Shown here piece after piece: positions 36,842 to 47,836 of a DNA stretch of 64,000 nucleotides. The stretch is from Diploscapter coronatus. Lineage: Eukaryota; Nematoda; Chromadorea; Rhabditida; Rhabditidae. The stretch is taken from the NCBI GenBank assembly GCA_964036155.1, contig OZ038422.1:86823201-86887200 (forward strand), written 5' to 3'. The notes beneath the pieces are model-generated. The model was given only the letters and a program-made list of their open reading frames with translations. It did no database searches and was not told where the DNA came from. Position 1 is the stretch's first letter, and every line of letters begins with the position of its first letter. The translations under genes were made by a program, and so were the position numbers.

Positions 36842-37785
36842 TAATTGAATACATATGCTATAAAAGCAAATCTCCTATTGACTGAGCATCATCAAGTACC
36901 AGATTACACGTTAGAGATTTAACATGCTAGTAGAACAACGTTTCTTTTCATCTTCGAATTTGTATGTAATATTTAGTATCTTAACATATAAATATTTGGC
37001 TTAAATTTAATAGTATCATTCTGATGTCTTCTGAAGCCTTGCTTGCAATATCCCAATATCAACGATTTCTTCGAATAATTTGATTTTAGCATAACCTCAT
37101 CTCTAATCAATATATAGTTAAATATATTTCAAAAATAACACTAATCAGCAATGAAGAACTTTTTATCAAAATTATGTTTTGTGTTGTGAAATTTGTTGAA
37201 AGATTCATTTGGAACCCGGTCCAAAGGCTGAATCATTCGCCGAAAAGCGTCAGCGTAAATGAAGAGAACTCGATAAGAAATGAGAGATAGTATCACCCTT
37301 GTGTATCATATTCTAGTACCTTTGATTTGTTGAAGTTAGCAAACTGAGATAGACGAGCAGCATTTCAATTTGATTGTAGTTTTAATTTAAAGAGAATGCT
37401 GACTCATCTGACTCATTTGACTCATTTCTGATTTGAGTATTTCGAGAATCATTGAAATAAAATAACAGCCTATGCCCTACAATGTATCTTCAAAGTTTCT
37501 ATTTTCAATTTTGAGTTTGTTGAGTTTGGCGAATTCAAAATTGACCGATTAAATTACTCAAACAATCTACCGTACACATATTGAAAGTTTGATATCTTAC
37601 AAAAAAAATCTTTATCTTCGAGAGCATTCGATTTATCCTCATAGATCCATAGAGAAAATAGATCATGAAACAAGTGAAATTCTTGATAGATGCACAAGAA
37701 ATTTATAATGAATGCAATATAGAAGCACATTATATTTATTTATTTTTTTGTAAATATTAAATATATTTATTACGTAGAATGATAT
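36842..37785. other. spacer of the large inverted repeat, no gene
   Basis: AT-rich sequence inside the inverted repeat spacer. No exon or bounded repeat was recognised. Confidence 0.4.
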
Positions 37786-38601
37786 TTAAGACAGAGTCCG
37801 TAAGAGAGTCGGCTAGAAGGCGACCAGCGGCAAAAGTCGTTTTCCCGAGATTTCTTAAAATGTTAACTAACTATATTCGTCCTGAAAATCATAATTCCGG
37901 GTTTTTTTCCTGATACTTTCAAGTTCAGATTCGGGTATCGGGGTTCGAGGGGTCACATTTCAAAAATCATCCCGACACCCCGAAATCTATATCAGATTGG
38001 TCATCTCAATGAACTGAATCGATTGGCGCAAAACTTTTCGGAGGTATCTTCACAAAAGTTCCTCAGATTTTCATGCTCTATCGAATGATATATGAGTTGG
38101 GTGTCTAACTCAAAAATTTGAAAATTCTACATTTCCCGGTCCGAATTTGGATTATTTTTTCGATCAATTGGCCTAATTCAATTTTGGGTTTTTATGGGAA
38201 TAGAATGAACAAGACTCACAAATTATTGTGTGAAAAACTGGAAGGTAATATCCAGAAACAAATGAGAAAAGTTGACTTTTATTAAAAATTTCATATTTTG
38301 ACATTTTTGCAGTTTTTAGCCGTAGTTTATGATAGGAAGGCCAGATCCGAAAAATGTTCGCACCATTCAACTCAGATCGTTGAACTGAACAATCTGATAT
38401 ACAATTTGAGATATAAGAATGACTTTTGAATTTTGACCCTCAGACCCCGGTACCTGGATCCGAAGTTGAAAATGTCGGAAAAAGCCCCAAAATCGTGTTC
38501 TCCAGGTCGAATATAGGTAGAAAACACTCAAATACCCTTTCAAAAACGAATTGGAAATCTCTGTCCGGGCAGTTTCAAGAGTTACGGAGAATCTGTTTTA
38601 A
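37786..38601. mobile_element. TTAA-flanked palindromic element (diverged)
   Basis: TTAAGACAGAGTCCGTAAGA at the left faces ...TTACGGAGAATCTGTTTTAA at the right. TTAA flanks both ends. The arms share the TCGAATATAG-type and CACACCC-free blocks only loosely, so it is older than its relative at 41093. An internal block (complement of CTTTTGTGAAGATACCTCC) matches the elements at 3207 and 41093. Confidence 0.65.
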
Positions 38602-39270
38602 GAAGGGTCTCCGAAAAAAATTCATAATTCTATAATTTTACTGATATTATTAGTTTATAGTAAAACCAAATTAGCTTCTAGGTTAAACCGATACTTTATT
38701 CGCACGTTCAATAAGACAAAAGGTGACTGTTGGATGAGATTGAGTTGAGAGAAGATTGTTGAAGAGATAAAGATATGAAGTCAGCAGTTGGCTTATATAA
38801 AGAAAAACGAGATGAGATTTAGTGGGCGGGTCTGTTGGTTGAGAGGACATTGTGTTCTCGTATCACGATAATAATCTTGAATCCAATAATGATGAAACTT
38901 GGCAGATATCAAGTACATATCCATGGGAACTCGTCATAAATTTTGGGATCCGACACCTTCGGGTATCACCCGCATAGCAGGTCTTTTACAACCAATATGC
39001 AAAATGTGACAAACTTTTGCTCACCACTGTATATTAGTTCGCAATTACATTTCTGCTTCTGTAGATTGGTATTGATATGAATGATAACTTGGTAAATTAT
39101 CGCATCAATCATCTCATCACTATTGGCTCTTCTTCTTCATTTTCGATAGACTCGAGCAATTCAATTGAATTGATATGTTATCATCAACAAATTAACGAGA
39201 AATTACATGAAACTACGATAATACAAATTCGCCAAATTAATCATTAAGTCTAAAGAGATGAAATTATTCA
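38602..39270. other. spacer, no gene seen
   Basis: AT-rich sequence. CCCGCATAGCAGGTC and neighbours form only weak hairpins. No coding exon. Confidence 0.35.
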
Positions 39271-40022
39271 AATTAGAGATCGCAAGTGATATTCCCGATG
39301 TGAGGACCGAGTCATGGAAGTATTTTTCTAGGATTCTGTAGGGCTAGACAGGATTATAGTAAAAAAACAGCATAAAAAACAGATAAGTGCAACCAAAGAT
39401 ATGAATTTTTGAAGACGATATTCGAAAACCCCCTTTTCTTCCTCAATCATTTTTCTTCAACCACTAGCATGCGGTGAATTTTCCGTGCATTATTAGTGGA
39501 CGTGGCCTAGTCAAAGCGTCGTTGTCTTCCGAAAGAAGAGTGAAAGCTGAAGAATTGTCCATATTGGAAGCAATAATCGGGTGAACATTGAAAAAAGAAA
39601 TTAAAATAACGATAATTTTGAGACTTTCTGACGAACCAGTACGCTGTTAAACGGGGCGCACGTGCTTTTTTACTAAGGAAATGGTATTTTACAGCGGCAA
39701 CTTGTGGCGGGCTTAAAAGCGATACATTTTCTATCACAAAATAACAAGAAAAATATAATCTTTCATATTCGGCGTGGAAGGCTGGTGATTATGGCCTATG
39801 AAGCTCACACGAGCGATTTTAAAATTTCAGCGTCGATTTTCGCGGGCTCAACTCGTGTTTCGGGGGCATGTTCCGGAAGCAAAAATGTTCCCCAGACTCA
39901 TATCTAATAGTTGGAAAAGAAAAATCAATTCGCAAATTTGCTAGAATTTTTTGAAAATTTTGGCGAAGTTTTCTTCCTTGACTTTGTCCGCACAGAGTGG
40001 GCGGAGCTTGCGGTCTCTAATT
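39271..40022. mobile_element. inverted-repeat element, ATTAGAGATCGCAAG family
   Basis: The left end AATTAGAGATCGCAAGTGAT is answered by GCTTGCGGTCTCTAATT at the right. Related ends occur at 53519-53846 (GCTTGCGATCTCTAATT) and at 46555-46745 (ATCACTTGCGCTCCC, inverted). The interior shares TTCTTCCTTGACTTTGTCCG with the 53.7 kb copy. No transposase frame. Confidence 0.65.
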
Positions 40023-40340
40023 CAAATTAACATTTCGCTGAGTAATTAGATTTTTTCACCGAGCGCATATGTTTTATTCAATCGAAGTGGGCGGTGCTTG
40101 CCGACATTCGATACCAGATAACAAGTCTTCCACTGTTTCTCTATATAAATACCTTCAATATCGTCTTAAGTTCATATCAAAATGCAGCATTTCAGCTTTC
40201 ATTTTTTTATTACTAGAAAATTATATTGTTTTTTAATGGATCTTTAGATTTTTGACTCTATGAAATTTCCAATTGCAGCAAAAATCTCTTCTTTTCATTT
40301 CAGAAGTCAAAAGCCTATCCGACGAAAACCGTTCGCGAAA
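40023..40340 (+). promoter_or_regulatory. promoter region of the cysteine-rich peptide gene
   Basis: CTATATAAATACC at about 40141-40153 is a good TATA box about 190 nt upstream of the start. TCATTTCAG at about 40296-40304 is a likely trans-splice acceptor, making the ATG at 40341 the first in frame after it. Confidence 0.55.
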
Positions 40341-40690
40341 ATGTCGAGAATGCTCGTGACCCTGTTCCTGTTGGCTGCAGTCATCTTTGTGGCTTCCATT
40401 GCCGTGTCGGCACTCCCCACCGAAGGTAAGTTTGAGGATGGCCTCGGTCAACGCAACTATTGTAGCAAGCGTGATAAGTATTTTAGCCTTGTAAAAGTTT
40501 GTCTAAATATCTCGATCGTCTTTTATAATCCTTAAGTTGTAAATGTTTAGATAAGCCCGGTGACTTCCCGAGCTTGTCCCAACGTGGTCATCGTCTCCGC
40601 CGCTATAATTGCTGCCCGTCAAGCTGCGTTGGCAATTGTTTCTCCGGAAACTGTGGCTATTGGTGCAGACAACCAGACAACTGTTGTTAA
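40341..40690 (+). CDS. small secreted 8-cysteine peptide precursor (74 aa)
   Basis: Exons 40341-40425 and 40551-40690 (TAA), phase 1 junction, 74 aa. Residues 1-26 form a strong signal peptide (LVTLFLLAAVIFVASIAVSA). A short acidic/hydrophilic propiece follows, ending at a basic LRR (about residues 44-46) suited to proprotein convertase cleavage. The last 28 residues carry eight cysteines in the order CC-x3-C-x3-C-x4-C-x3-C-x5-CC. I do not recognise a family. The layout resembles secreted antimicrobial or other disulfide-rich peptides, but function is open. It sits in the spacer of a large inverted repeat, among transposons. Confidence 0.75.
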
Positions 40691-40969
40691 GGGATGGATG
40701 GCAAGCTTCCAACTCGTTGAAAAAAATATCTTCCGACGGAGTTGAAAGCTTATCGCTTATCCTTTGTACCCCTACAAAATATTCAAAATGTCATGCTTCT
40801 TCTGTGATTTAAGGGCCCTAATAAATCATTTAATCCGCATATTGTGTTTGTTTTATAAAGAAGGGCTTCAAATTTGAACGCATAAATTTAAGGTATGAGA
40901 TGGAGGACGGTTTGAGTGGCTCAGAGTTTTTTTTTTCGAATTGGGATGAATATTGTTGTGTGGGGCTAA

Positions 40970-41052
40970 TAGAAAAAGACACCGGGTTTTCTAAGAAATA
41001 GTATGGGGAGGCAAGATAGGAAAAGAAAAAAAGCCGGTGTCTTTTTCTAGGA
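40970..41052. repeat. short hairpin element
   Basis: TAGAAAAAGACACCGG and its perfect complement CCGGTGTCTTTTTCTA are separated by about 50 nt. It is probably a tiny MITE; flanking duplication is not clear. Confidence 0.6.
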
Positions 41053-41092
41053 GCCGTTGTGTGGATATTAACCAATTTGAAGTAGTTTTAAC

Positions 41093-41935
41093 CTTAAAAG
41101 AGTCTCTGTAATATTCGACGATCTCAAGGAAGAGGTCGGACCAGAGACTTCAAATTCGTCTTGAAGGGGTATTTAAGTGTTTTCTACCTGTATTCGACCT
41201 GGAGAACACGATTTTGGGGCTTTTTCCCGGAGTTTTCACGTCCAGGTTCGGGTACCGGGGTCCGGGGGTCAAATTTCGAAATTCATTATAATATTCCAAA
41301 ACCTATATCAGCTTGTTCAATTCGACGAGCTGAGTCGATTGGTGCAATATTTTTCAGATTCGGCTTTCCTATCACAAGTTACGGCTAAAAACTGCAAAAA
41401 TGTCAAAAATCATGGGTCTTTGGGGAAAAATCGAAATTTACATACAATGCCGTGTGTATTACATGCCAATATTTTCATCGAATAAAGTACATTTCCTACT
41501 CATGCTAATTCAATAATTATTTCGAAGAATAGCGACGGCACTTGATCGAAAAATCGGCCAGAAGTCAGACTTGAAAATTTAGATTTTTCCAAAAATCAAT
41601 GTAATTCCCACAATTCATATATCATTTGATAGAACATGAAAAACTGAGCAACCTTTGTGAAGACACCTTCGAAAAGTTTTGCGCCAATCGACTCAGTTCA
41701 TCGAGATGACCAATCTGATATAGATTTCGGGGTGCCGGACTGACTTTTGAAATGTGACCCCTCGAACCCCGGTACCCGGACTCGAGCTTGAAAGTGTCGG
41801 GAAAAAGTTCGGAATTATGATTCTCAGGTCGAATATAGGTAGAAAACACTCAAATATCCCTTCAGAAGTGAATTTCAAGTCTCTGGTCCGATCTCTTCCT
41901 TGAGATCGTCGAATATTACAGAGACTCTCCTTTAA
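41093..41935. mobile_element. TTAA-flanked palindromic element
   Basis: The left arm begins TTAAAAGAGTCTCTGTAATA and the right arm ends TATTACAGAGACTCTCCTTTAA. Long arms share TCGACGATCTCAAGGAAGAG and GGTCGAATATAGGTAGAAAA (inverted). TTAA flanks both ends. It abuts the right arm of the large inverted repeat, exactly at a TTAA in the arm sequence. Internal block GAAAAACTGAGCAACC...TTTGTGAAGACA is shared with 3207-4170. Confidence 0.8.
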
Positions 41936-42655
41936 ACATAATATATGATAAAATCCATTGTTTTTTTTTCTTTAATAATGATGGAACATTGTATATTCGC
42001 GAGATAATGAGTATTCAAAATTACGCTGTTCGTCTCCTTTCTCTACAAAATCGAATGCTAAGTTCTGTGAGAACATCCACATTCTCGTTAATCAACAATA
42101 TCATTTGTGTCCTCTATGACATTAGCTTGAAGTTTAGTTGACTCATTCAATGGCCTTTCCATCTATCATGTCATTACTTTTCTATTCTGTACCAATTGAA
42201 ACTGCAAAAGGCATGAATACCATACCTAGCAGCAAATGGTCGTATCAATCATTTATTCGCTTAATTAGTTCTTCCTTTCCACTTCCAATAAATTCTAGTA
42301 CTGTTACAGAGACGATATTTCCATCTACAATTGAGAGAGAGATACATGCGAAACTGAATTGGTTTAACCCATCACGATTGAGAGGCATTGATATCATCTA
42401 TGACCACTCGTATCTTGAAAATGTGTATTAGGTTTCCACGTCGAATTATTCTCAATAGAAATGATTTATGAGTCATTATTTATTTGTATACAGTATGTGT
42501 TTTTACAATATAAATCGAAGCAGCGCCAAATGATAGAATAATGGAACAATGAACTCGAGGATAATTCTAGCTAAGTTCAAAATTACGAATAACTTGCTAC
42601 TCACACAAATGCATTAGAGTTACTCCGCTCGGAAAGGTTCGCTCTGAAGCTTTTT
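41936..42655. repeat. right arm of large inverted repeat
   Basis: Inverted counterpart of 34493-36841, free of the two insertions seen in the left arm, so it provides their empty sites. A 97-codon open frame at 42138-42431 has no counterpart frame in the left arm and is probably chance. Confidence 0.8.
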
Positions 42656-43308
42656 AAACAATAATGATAGTCTATTCGAGAGTTAATATATCCTTTAAGA
42701 AAGTAAATTATTACAAATTACCCTAAGAAATGTAAATTGAATAACTTCTTCATGCGAATATTTTTTCGCTTTTCAATGAACATTTGACGTTTCTTCACAT
42801 AAAAAGCGTGATAAAATTTTTGAAAATTTATAATTTTTAGAATTGTACGCAACAGCTGCAGAAAAGTGGCAAATTTTCACGATTTTTAAATCGCAGCAAA
42901 TTTGATGTTTTTTTTACAATTCAATTATGGCATCGAATTCAAGATAACTTGAAGTAATTGTTGTCTAATCAGCAAAATAATCAATGGCATTTTTCATGTT
43001 TTCAACATTGGAACACGATACTGGCCCAAGCCAATTTCACTTCAAGAGTGACAGTCGAATCACCAAGGCCGCGTAATTACCTATGTAAGGAGGGCCACGC
43101 GTAATTATCCTGTGATTTTTGGCAATGTGGCTAATGGAGATATACTGCGTGCTCACTTTTCACGACTATTACAGAGGTCCGGGATTTATTGTCCCGGCTT
43201 CGTCGCCTCTGATATGACATAGAACGATGTTAAGGTAATTACAACAACTTATAAGATATCAATTATTCCCCTAGAAGTAGTAATGTAAGCTAATTTTGAA
43301 TTTTTGTT
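42656..43308. other. intergenic, no gene seen
   Basis: AT-rich spacer between the inverted repeat and the next palindrome. Confidence 0.35.
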
Positions 43309-44110
43309 ATTGTCGATTGTAAACGAGGTGTTCATTTCCTAGTGCCCTTCGCAACAGGAAGGTGCGAAACGCGTCGCGTCCTCATGCGTTGCGACTTCTA
43401 TTGTGAAAAGCATTTTTCACACAAAATTCCCATTATTTTTTATTTTCTATCGAAATTTCGTAACCATCCGCTAATTAATGACAATTAGTGCTAATTATGA
43501 TTAGATTGCCGATTGTTGAGTGAAAATTTGCTGTTATCTCGTTTTTTTTAGCGATTTTTAGACGATTTATTGAAATTTAAACATTTTAATGATTTTATTC
43601 TACAGAACGGTGGCACTGATTTGGAGGGGCTCGTTGCAGGGATTCACAGAAATGGTCGGACTTGCTCATTTCTGAAAACTATGCTCAAGAAATCATTTTA
43701 TCGAAAAAAAAAACACGACAAAAAACTCGCGAAAAACACGGAATAAGACGAAATTGAAATCTGTGTTTGTAATGATTCTCTAAATATTTACCAATTATCG
43801 ATAATTTTAAAGTTCTGTCGAAGAAAATCGTAAAAAAATGTTTAAATTTTAATAAATCGTCTAAAAATCGCTAAAAACGAGATAACAGCAAATTTTCACT
43901 CAACAATCGGCAATCTAATCATAATTAGCACTAATTGTCATTAATTAGCGGATGGTTACGAAATTTCGATAGAAAATAAAAAATAATGGGAATTTTGTGT
44001 GAAAAATGCTTTTCACAATAGAAGTCGCAACGCATGAGGACGCGACGCGTTTCGCACCTTCCCTGTTGCGAAGGGCATTAGCAACGGCCAAGTCGTTTAC
44101 AATCGACAAT
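43309..44110. mobile_element. palindromic element, GTGCCCTTCGC family, upstream of copy B
   Basis: Near-perfect inverted arms of about 300 nt start ATTGTCGATTGTAAACGAGG and end ...CGTTTACAATCGACAAT. Each carries AGTGCCCTTCGC (or its complement), GCGTCGCGTCCTCATGCGTT, and GGTAACGAAATTTCG-type blocks. The arms are much more alike than in the 29.6 kb copy, so it is younger. It lies about 200 nt upstream of the copy B start codon. Confidence 0.88.
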
Positions 44111-44316
44111 ATCAATATAAGAGTCTATCGACGTGTTTATTCGAAAGAGTAAGAAATGGAATAAAGCGAGGAGGTTTGAATTAAGAGTATTAACATTCCT
44201 AATCTAGTGGAATAATAAATTAAGCCAGTGATTTTTACTGATAATTGTTCTCCTATTACATAAATGCTCGATTTCTATGGGACTGATTATCAAATTTATT
44301 TCGAAGCAATAAATTG

Positions 44317-46385
44317 ATGTCCAGATTCAAACCCATTTGTGCCATTATTTTAATATGCACTGCTTCAGCATTTTGTGCTATATTTGAAGGGCACAAGAAA
44401 GGTAATTCGTTTTACAGCTTTTCAGAAATTTGTATACAAATTGTTCAATTTTTAATTAGGACTTGATTCTAAAAGTATAGAATTTTCTACAAACACATAA
44501 GATATTTAGATGGTGGTCCAATATCACGAGATGGTTGTATCTCCGGTAATATAATGGCTGCTCATTTCATTGATGGATCAGGAACGAATCCAGGCGCAAT
44601 TTATGATGTATTGTGAAATGTTATGAACATATATTAGATTTGTTTATTTTTAGGCAACATATATTCTAAATTCCTATACCAATAGAAACTTTTACTGCGA
44701 TGGTTTTCGCTTTATTATCGCAGGTATTTGTCAGAATTGAGCATACATTTTTAAGCTAGCTTATGGCTATTTAAATTATTTTTTACTATCCTCATAATCT
44801 TTAAATTTAAAATGTAATATTCTTACAAACTTTACATGTGAATTCAACAGGTATATTATCACAGGGTGTTAATGTCAAAAACAAACACTAAAATAGAATT
44901 TATATTTCATTGTTTGTTTAGAATTAAATGTTCGTATAATTTAAACATTTTTAGGATAACCTGAGGTGACTTATTTAGACTTTATGTCGATTTATAGGAG
45001 TTTCTGATGAGTATGTCCCTTGGCCGAAAAATGCTACAACATATAATGAAACATTAACTGCACGAGATTGGATAGATACTACACTACAACCATACCGTGG
45101 AATATTCGATTTGCAAACGTGATAAATAATTTATTTCTATATATAATTAATATTATTTCAGTTCTGTTAACACATTCTTTACCCTTCCTCAATTCTCATC
45201 ATATGATCCGCAAAGCAACCGTCCACCGTTCGCAGTTATTTATGCGTATAGCGAGTATTTTATACAAGATTATAAATTACTCAATGTTCATTATTCAGCA
45301 CTGTGGGTGGAATGAACAATCTTCTAAATGGTATATCACAGTTACAGAGCAAAGTAATCATTATTATATACTTTAATTTAACGATTAGCTTGATATATAA
45401 AATCTTGATTTCGAAGAAAAACATTATAATTCATTATTTTATTAGGGTTATACGGTTTTGCTCCTTACAAGTCAATTAACTCGACATAAGACGCCTCAGC
45501 TTTTGCAAGTATTGCCACAATCAAATATGATGTCTGCAAATTTTGTAACAGGTTACTTAGTAACATGGCTACCGAGCCGCTATAATGCAGGGTGAATTTT
45601 ATATAATCTAAAATATAACCGACGATAAAAGCGCTATTTTCACAGATATACAGTGCCGATAGTTAATCAAACAGGAACTTCGGGATATATCATATCACCA
45701 AATTATCCTAATAATTATGGAATTGCTCATCTATGTGACTATTATATCGCAGCTCCATCTACATCTTATACAGTAAGACTATTTATTACATTATTAAAAT
45801 TTCAAAAAAATCATATATTGTTAACCTTACTAAATGAAAATATATCAATTTTCAAAAAAAAAAATGATTGAATGTGGACGCGAAACAAATTTTTGATGTT
45901 TTGCTAATTCAAATTTTAATTATCTTTTAATCATAACTAGTATTGAATCATTATTATTTATTTTATCTCCATTAAAAATGATCTAACTCATAGAATCAAA
46001 GTAGCATCGGAATGTTTAGAAAAACTAAACCAAATTCATTGTTATTCAAAACTTTTCTGAAGAAAATTAATTTAGATAATGCTAAAAATTAATGATTTCG
46101 AGTTAAATGGGGGCACTGTACTACTTGTATATAGAGGATCAATGATGGACGATGATGACTTTTTTGATCAGTAAAAGAAGATTTCATTAAAGTTTATTCT
46201 TATTTTAATGAATATTGATATTTAGTTGGTCTGGAGAGATGGCTGTCCAAAACTTTACAATTCAATCTAATGCAGTGACCTTACGATTTATTAGTGATAT
46301 TACGGATAGTGAGCGAGGATTCAATATTTCCTGGACAGCAATCCCCAATCCCTCTAAGGAGAAATCAGACAATTTCATCGGATAA
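44317..46385 (+). CDS. secreted VWA-CUB protein, copy B (340 aa)
   Basis: Ten exons: 44317-44401, 44510-44607, 44654-44723, 44998-45118, 45162-45254, 45299-45353, 45446-45591, 45646-45772, 46103-46170, 46226-46385. Each boundary matches copy A. Signal peptide, VWA-like part (AVIYAYSD, GYTVLLLTSQL) and CUB part (GYIISPNYPNNYG, VLLVYRGS, RGFNISWTAIPN). Compact introns show the ancestral gene size of about 2 kb. Coding differences from copy A include small in-frame indels (exon 2 -9 nt, exon 3 +6, exon 7 -6, exon 9 -3). These preserve the frame, as expected if both are functional. Confidence 0.86.
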
Positions 46386-47297
46386 TGTTGCCCACTTGAA
46401 AGTTTCACTCATATTTTATGCAAAAGTTGTTTTAACAGTCAAATAAATCTTCGATCATGAAAAAATGTTCCTTAAGAAGTTCAAATAAACGTCCTTACAA
46501 AGCCATTTTCTCTTTGAAATACCCTTTGCTCTATCCACTACAAAGGGAGGACACGTTTTTCGCTTGACGAAAATTCGCTCTCAAAAAAAGGTTTTCGAAT
46601 ATCATCTTCAAAAATTCATATCTTTGGTTACACTGATCCGTTTTTCATACAGTTTTTTGCTATAAGCTTGATTAGCCCATCAGATTTTAAGAAAAAAATA
46701 CTTCCATGACTCGGTCTTCACATCAGGAATATCACTTGCGCTCCCTATTTATAACGTTACGCATCGGTCAAATCTTAGCTTCAGCATTTTATCATTTATC
46801 GACTAATGTTTTTATTTCTTAAAGTTTGGCATTTAGCATTATTTAAAGTTTTAAAATACTGTGTTGGATCGATATATTTATTTTACATTCAACATATAAA
46901 GTTCAATACTTATCAGGCCATGAAAATAGTCCAATTATCTTTCTTTGTTGAATAAAATTCTCCTTACATCAGTGTTCGTAATTATTATTCATTGATGAGT
47001 TCAGTTAGTTTACAACTCTACTATGATATTGCGCGAATTATTATTTTCAACTCTATTTAAAATGTTTAACATTAACAATAAAATAATTTTTAAAAAAAGT
47101 AACATTTGATAATAATAGATAAAAAGCCGTTCTAGCGCACCTTTTCGACCATCCTCAATTTTTGCATTTTTAAGCCATTTTCAGGCTTATTTTAATCAAA
47201 AACTTGTCTAAATTCTTTGAAAATGTGATCGAAACTCAGTGGTCGAAGTGGTCGAGAAAAGTGCGCTAACAATTTGAATAAAAAATAAGCTTAATAA
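46386..47297. other. intergenic with one repeat end
   Basis: 46545-46745 is an inverted match to part of the element at 39271 (TTCGAATATCATCTTCAAAA, CTTCCATGACTCGGTC), a truncated copy. The rest is AT-rich with no gene seen. Confidence 0.5.
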
Positions 47298-47522
47298 ATG
47301 CATTTTACAAGAGACCTGAAGCCTTTGACCAATCTAGATCTTCTGAATCTCGTAGAAAAACTAGGAATCAAGAATTTCCGGGGCGTTTTTATGAGAGACA
47401 CTTTACCTACTCAAATACATCCCAGAGAAGTAGGAATTGTGAATTTAGATTTTTCAGAAGGTCAAGGAACTCATTGGGTCTGTTATTCCAAAAATAATGG
47501 AAAGTATATACGTCCAGGCTAG
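47298..47522 (+). pseudogene. Polinton/Maverick (adenovirus-type) cysteine protease fragment
   Basis: A 74-codon frame containing PLTNLDLLNLVEKLGIKNFRG-like start, GVFMRDTLP and GIVNLDFSEGQGTHWVCY. IVNLD...GPGTHW is the hallmark around the catalytic His of adenain-like proteases encoded by Polinton/Maverick elements and related viruses. The frame stops at TAG before the downstream Asp/Cys catalytic parts. A second open frame (47600-47836) may be another scrap of the same element but has no recognisable motif. No capsid, integrase or polymerase B gene is nearby. An old, broken remnant. Confidence 0.65.
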
Positions 47523-47599
47523 GGTTGACTGGTACTTCCTTACTCTTTCTCTCCTGGCCCAGTGCTAACGACTTTGCCACTACCGTTGCTGTGTAGTAC

Positions 47600-47836
47600 A
47601 TGGATAGAACATTTATTCAATATGAGAATGGACATTTTAAAGCGTCAATTCACAGCAAATTTGTTGTCCTTGGACTGAACAAGACTGGTTGGGGTCAATT
47701 GAACATTCCCAGTGAAGTTCTTAATCGCATCGACGATGTTCACACCCCACGGCTTCAACTCGTTCTGAACATTTTGAAATTTCTCCTTCTTGAAAGAAAT
47801 CATCTTATTCTAACTATTTCGATGAACGGATATTAG
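47600..47836 (+). pseudogene. possible Polinton-associated open frame, unrecognised
   Basis: 78 codons, protein-like composition (GLNKTGWGQLNIPSEVLNRI), close behind the protease fragment and in the same orientation. I cannot assign it. It could be a capsid-related or other cargo remnant of the same element, or chance. Confidence 0.3.

Noticed and set aside
42138..42431. 97-codon frame in the right arm of the large inverted repeat
   Set aside because: The paired left arm does not keep this frame, so it is not conserved coding sequence.
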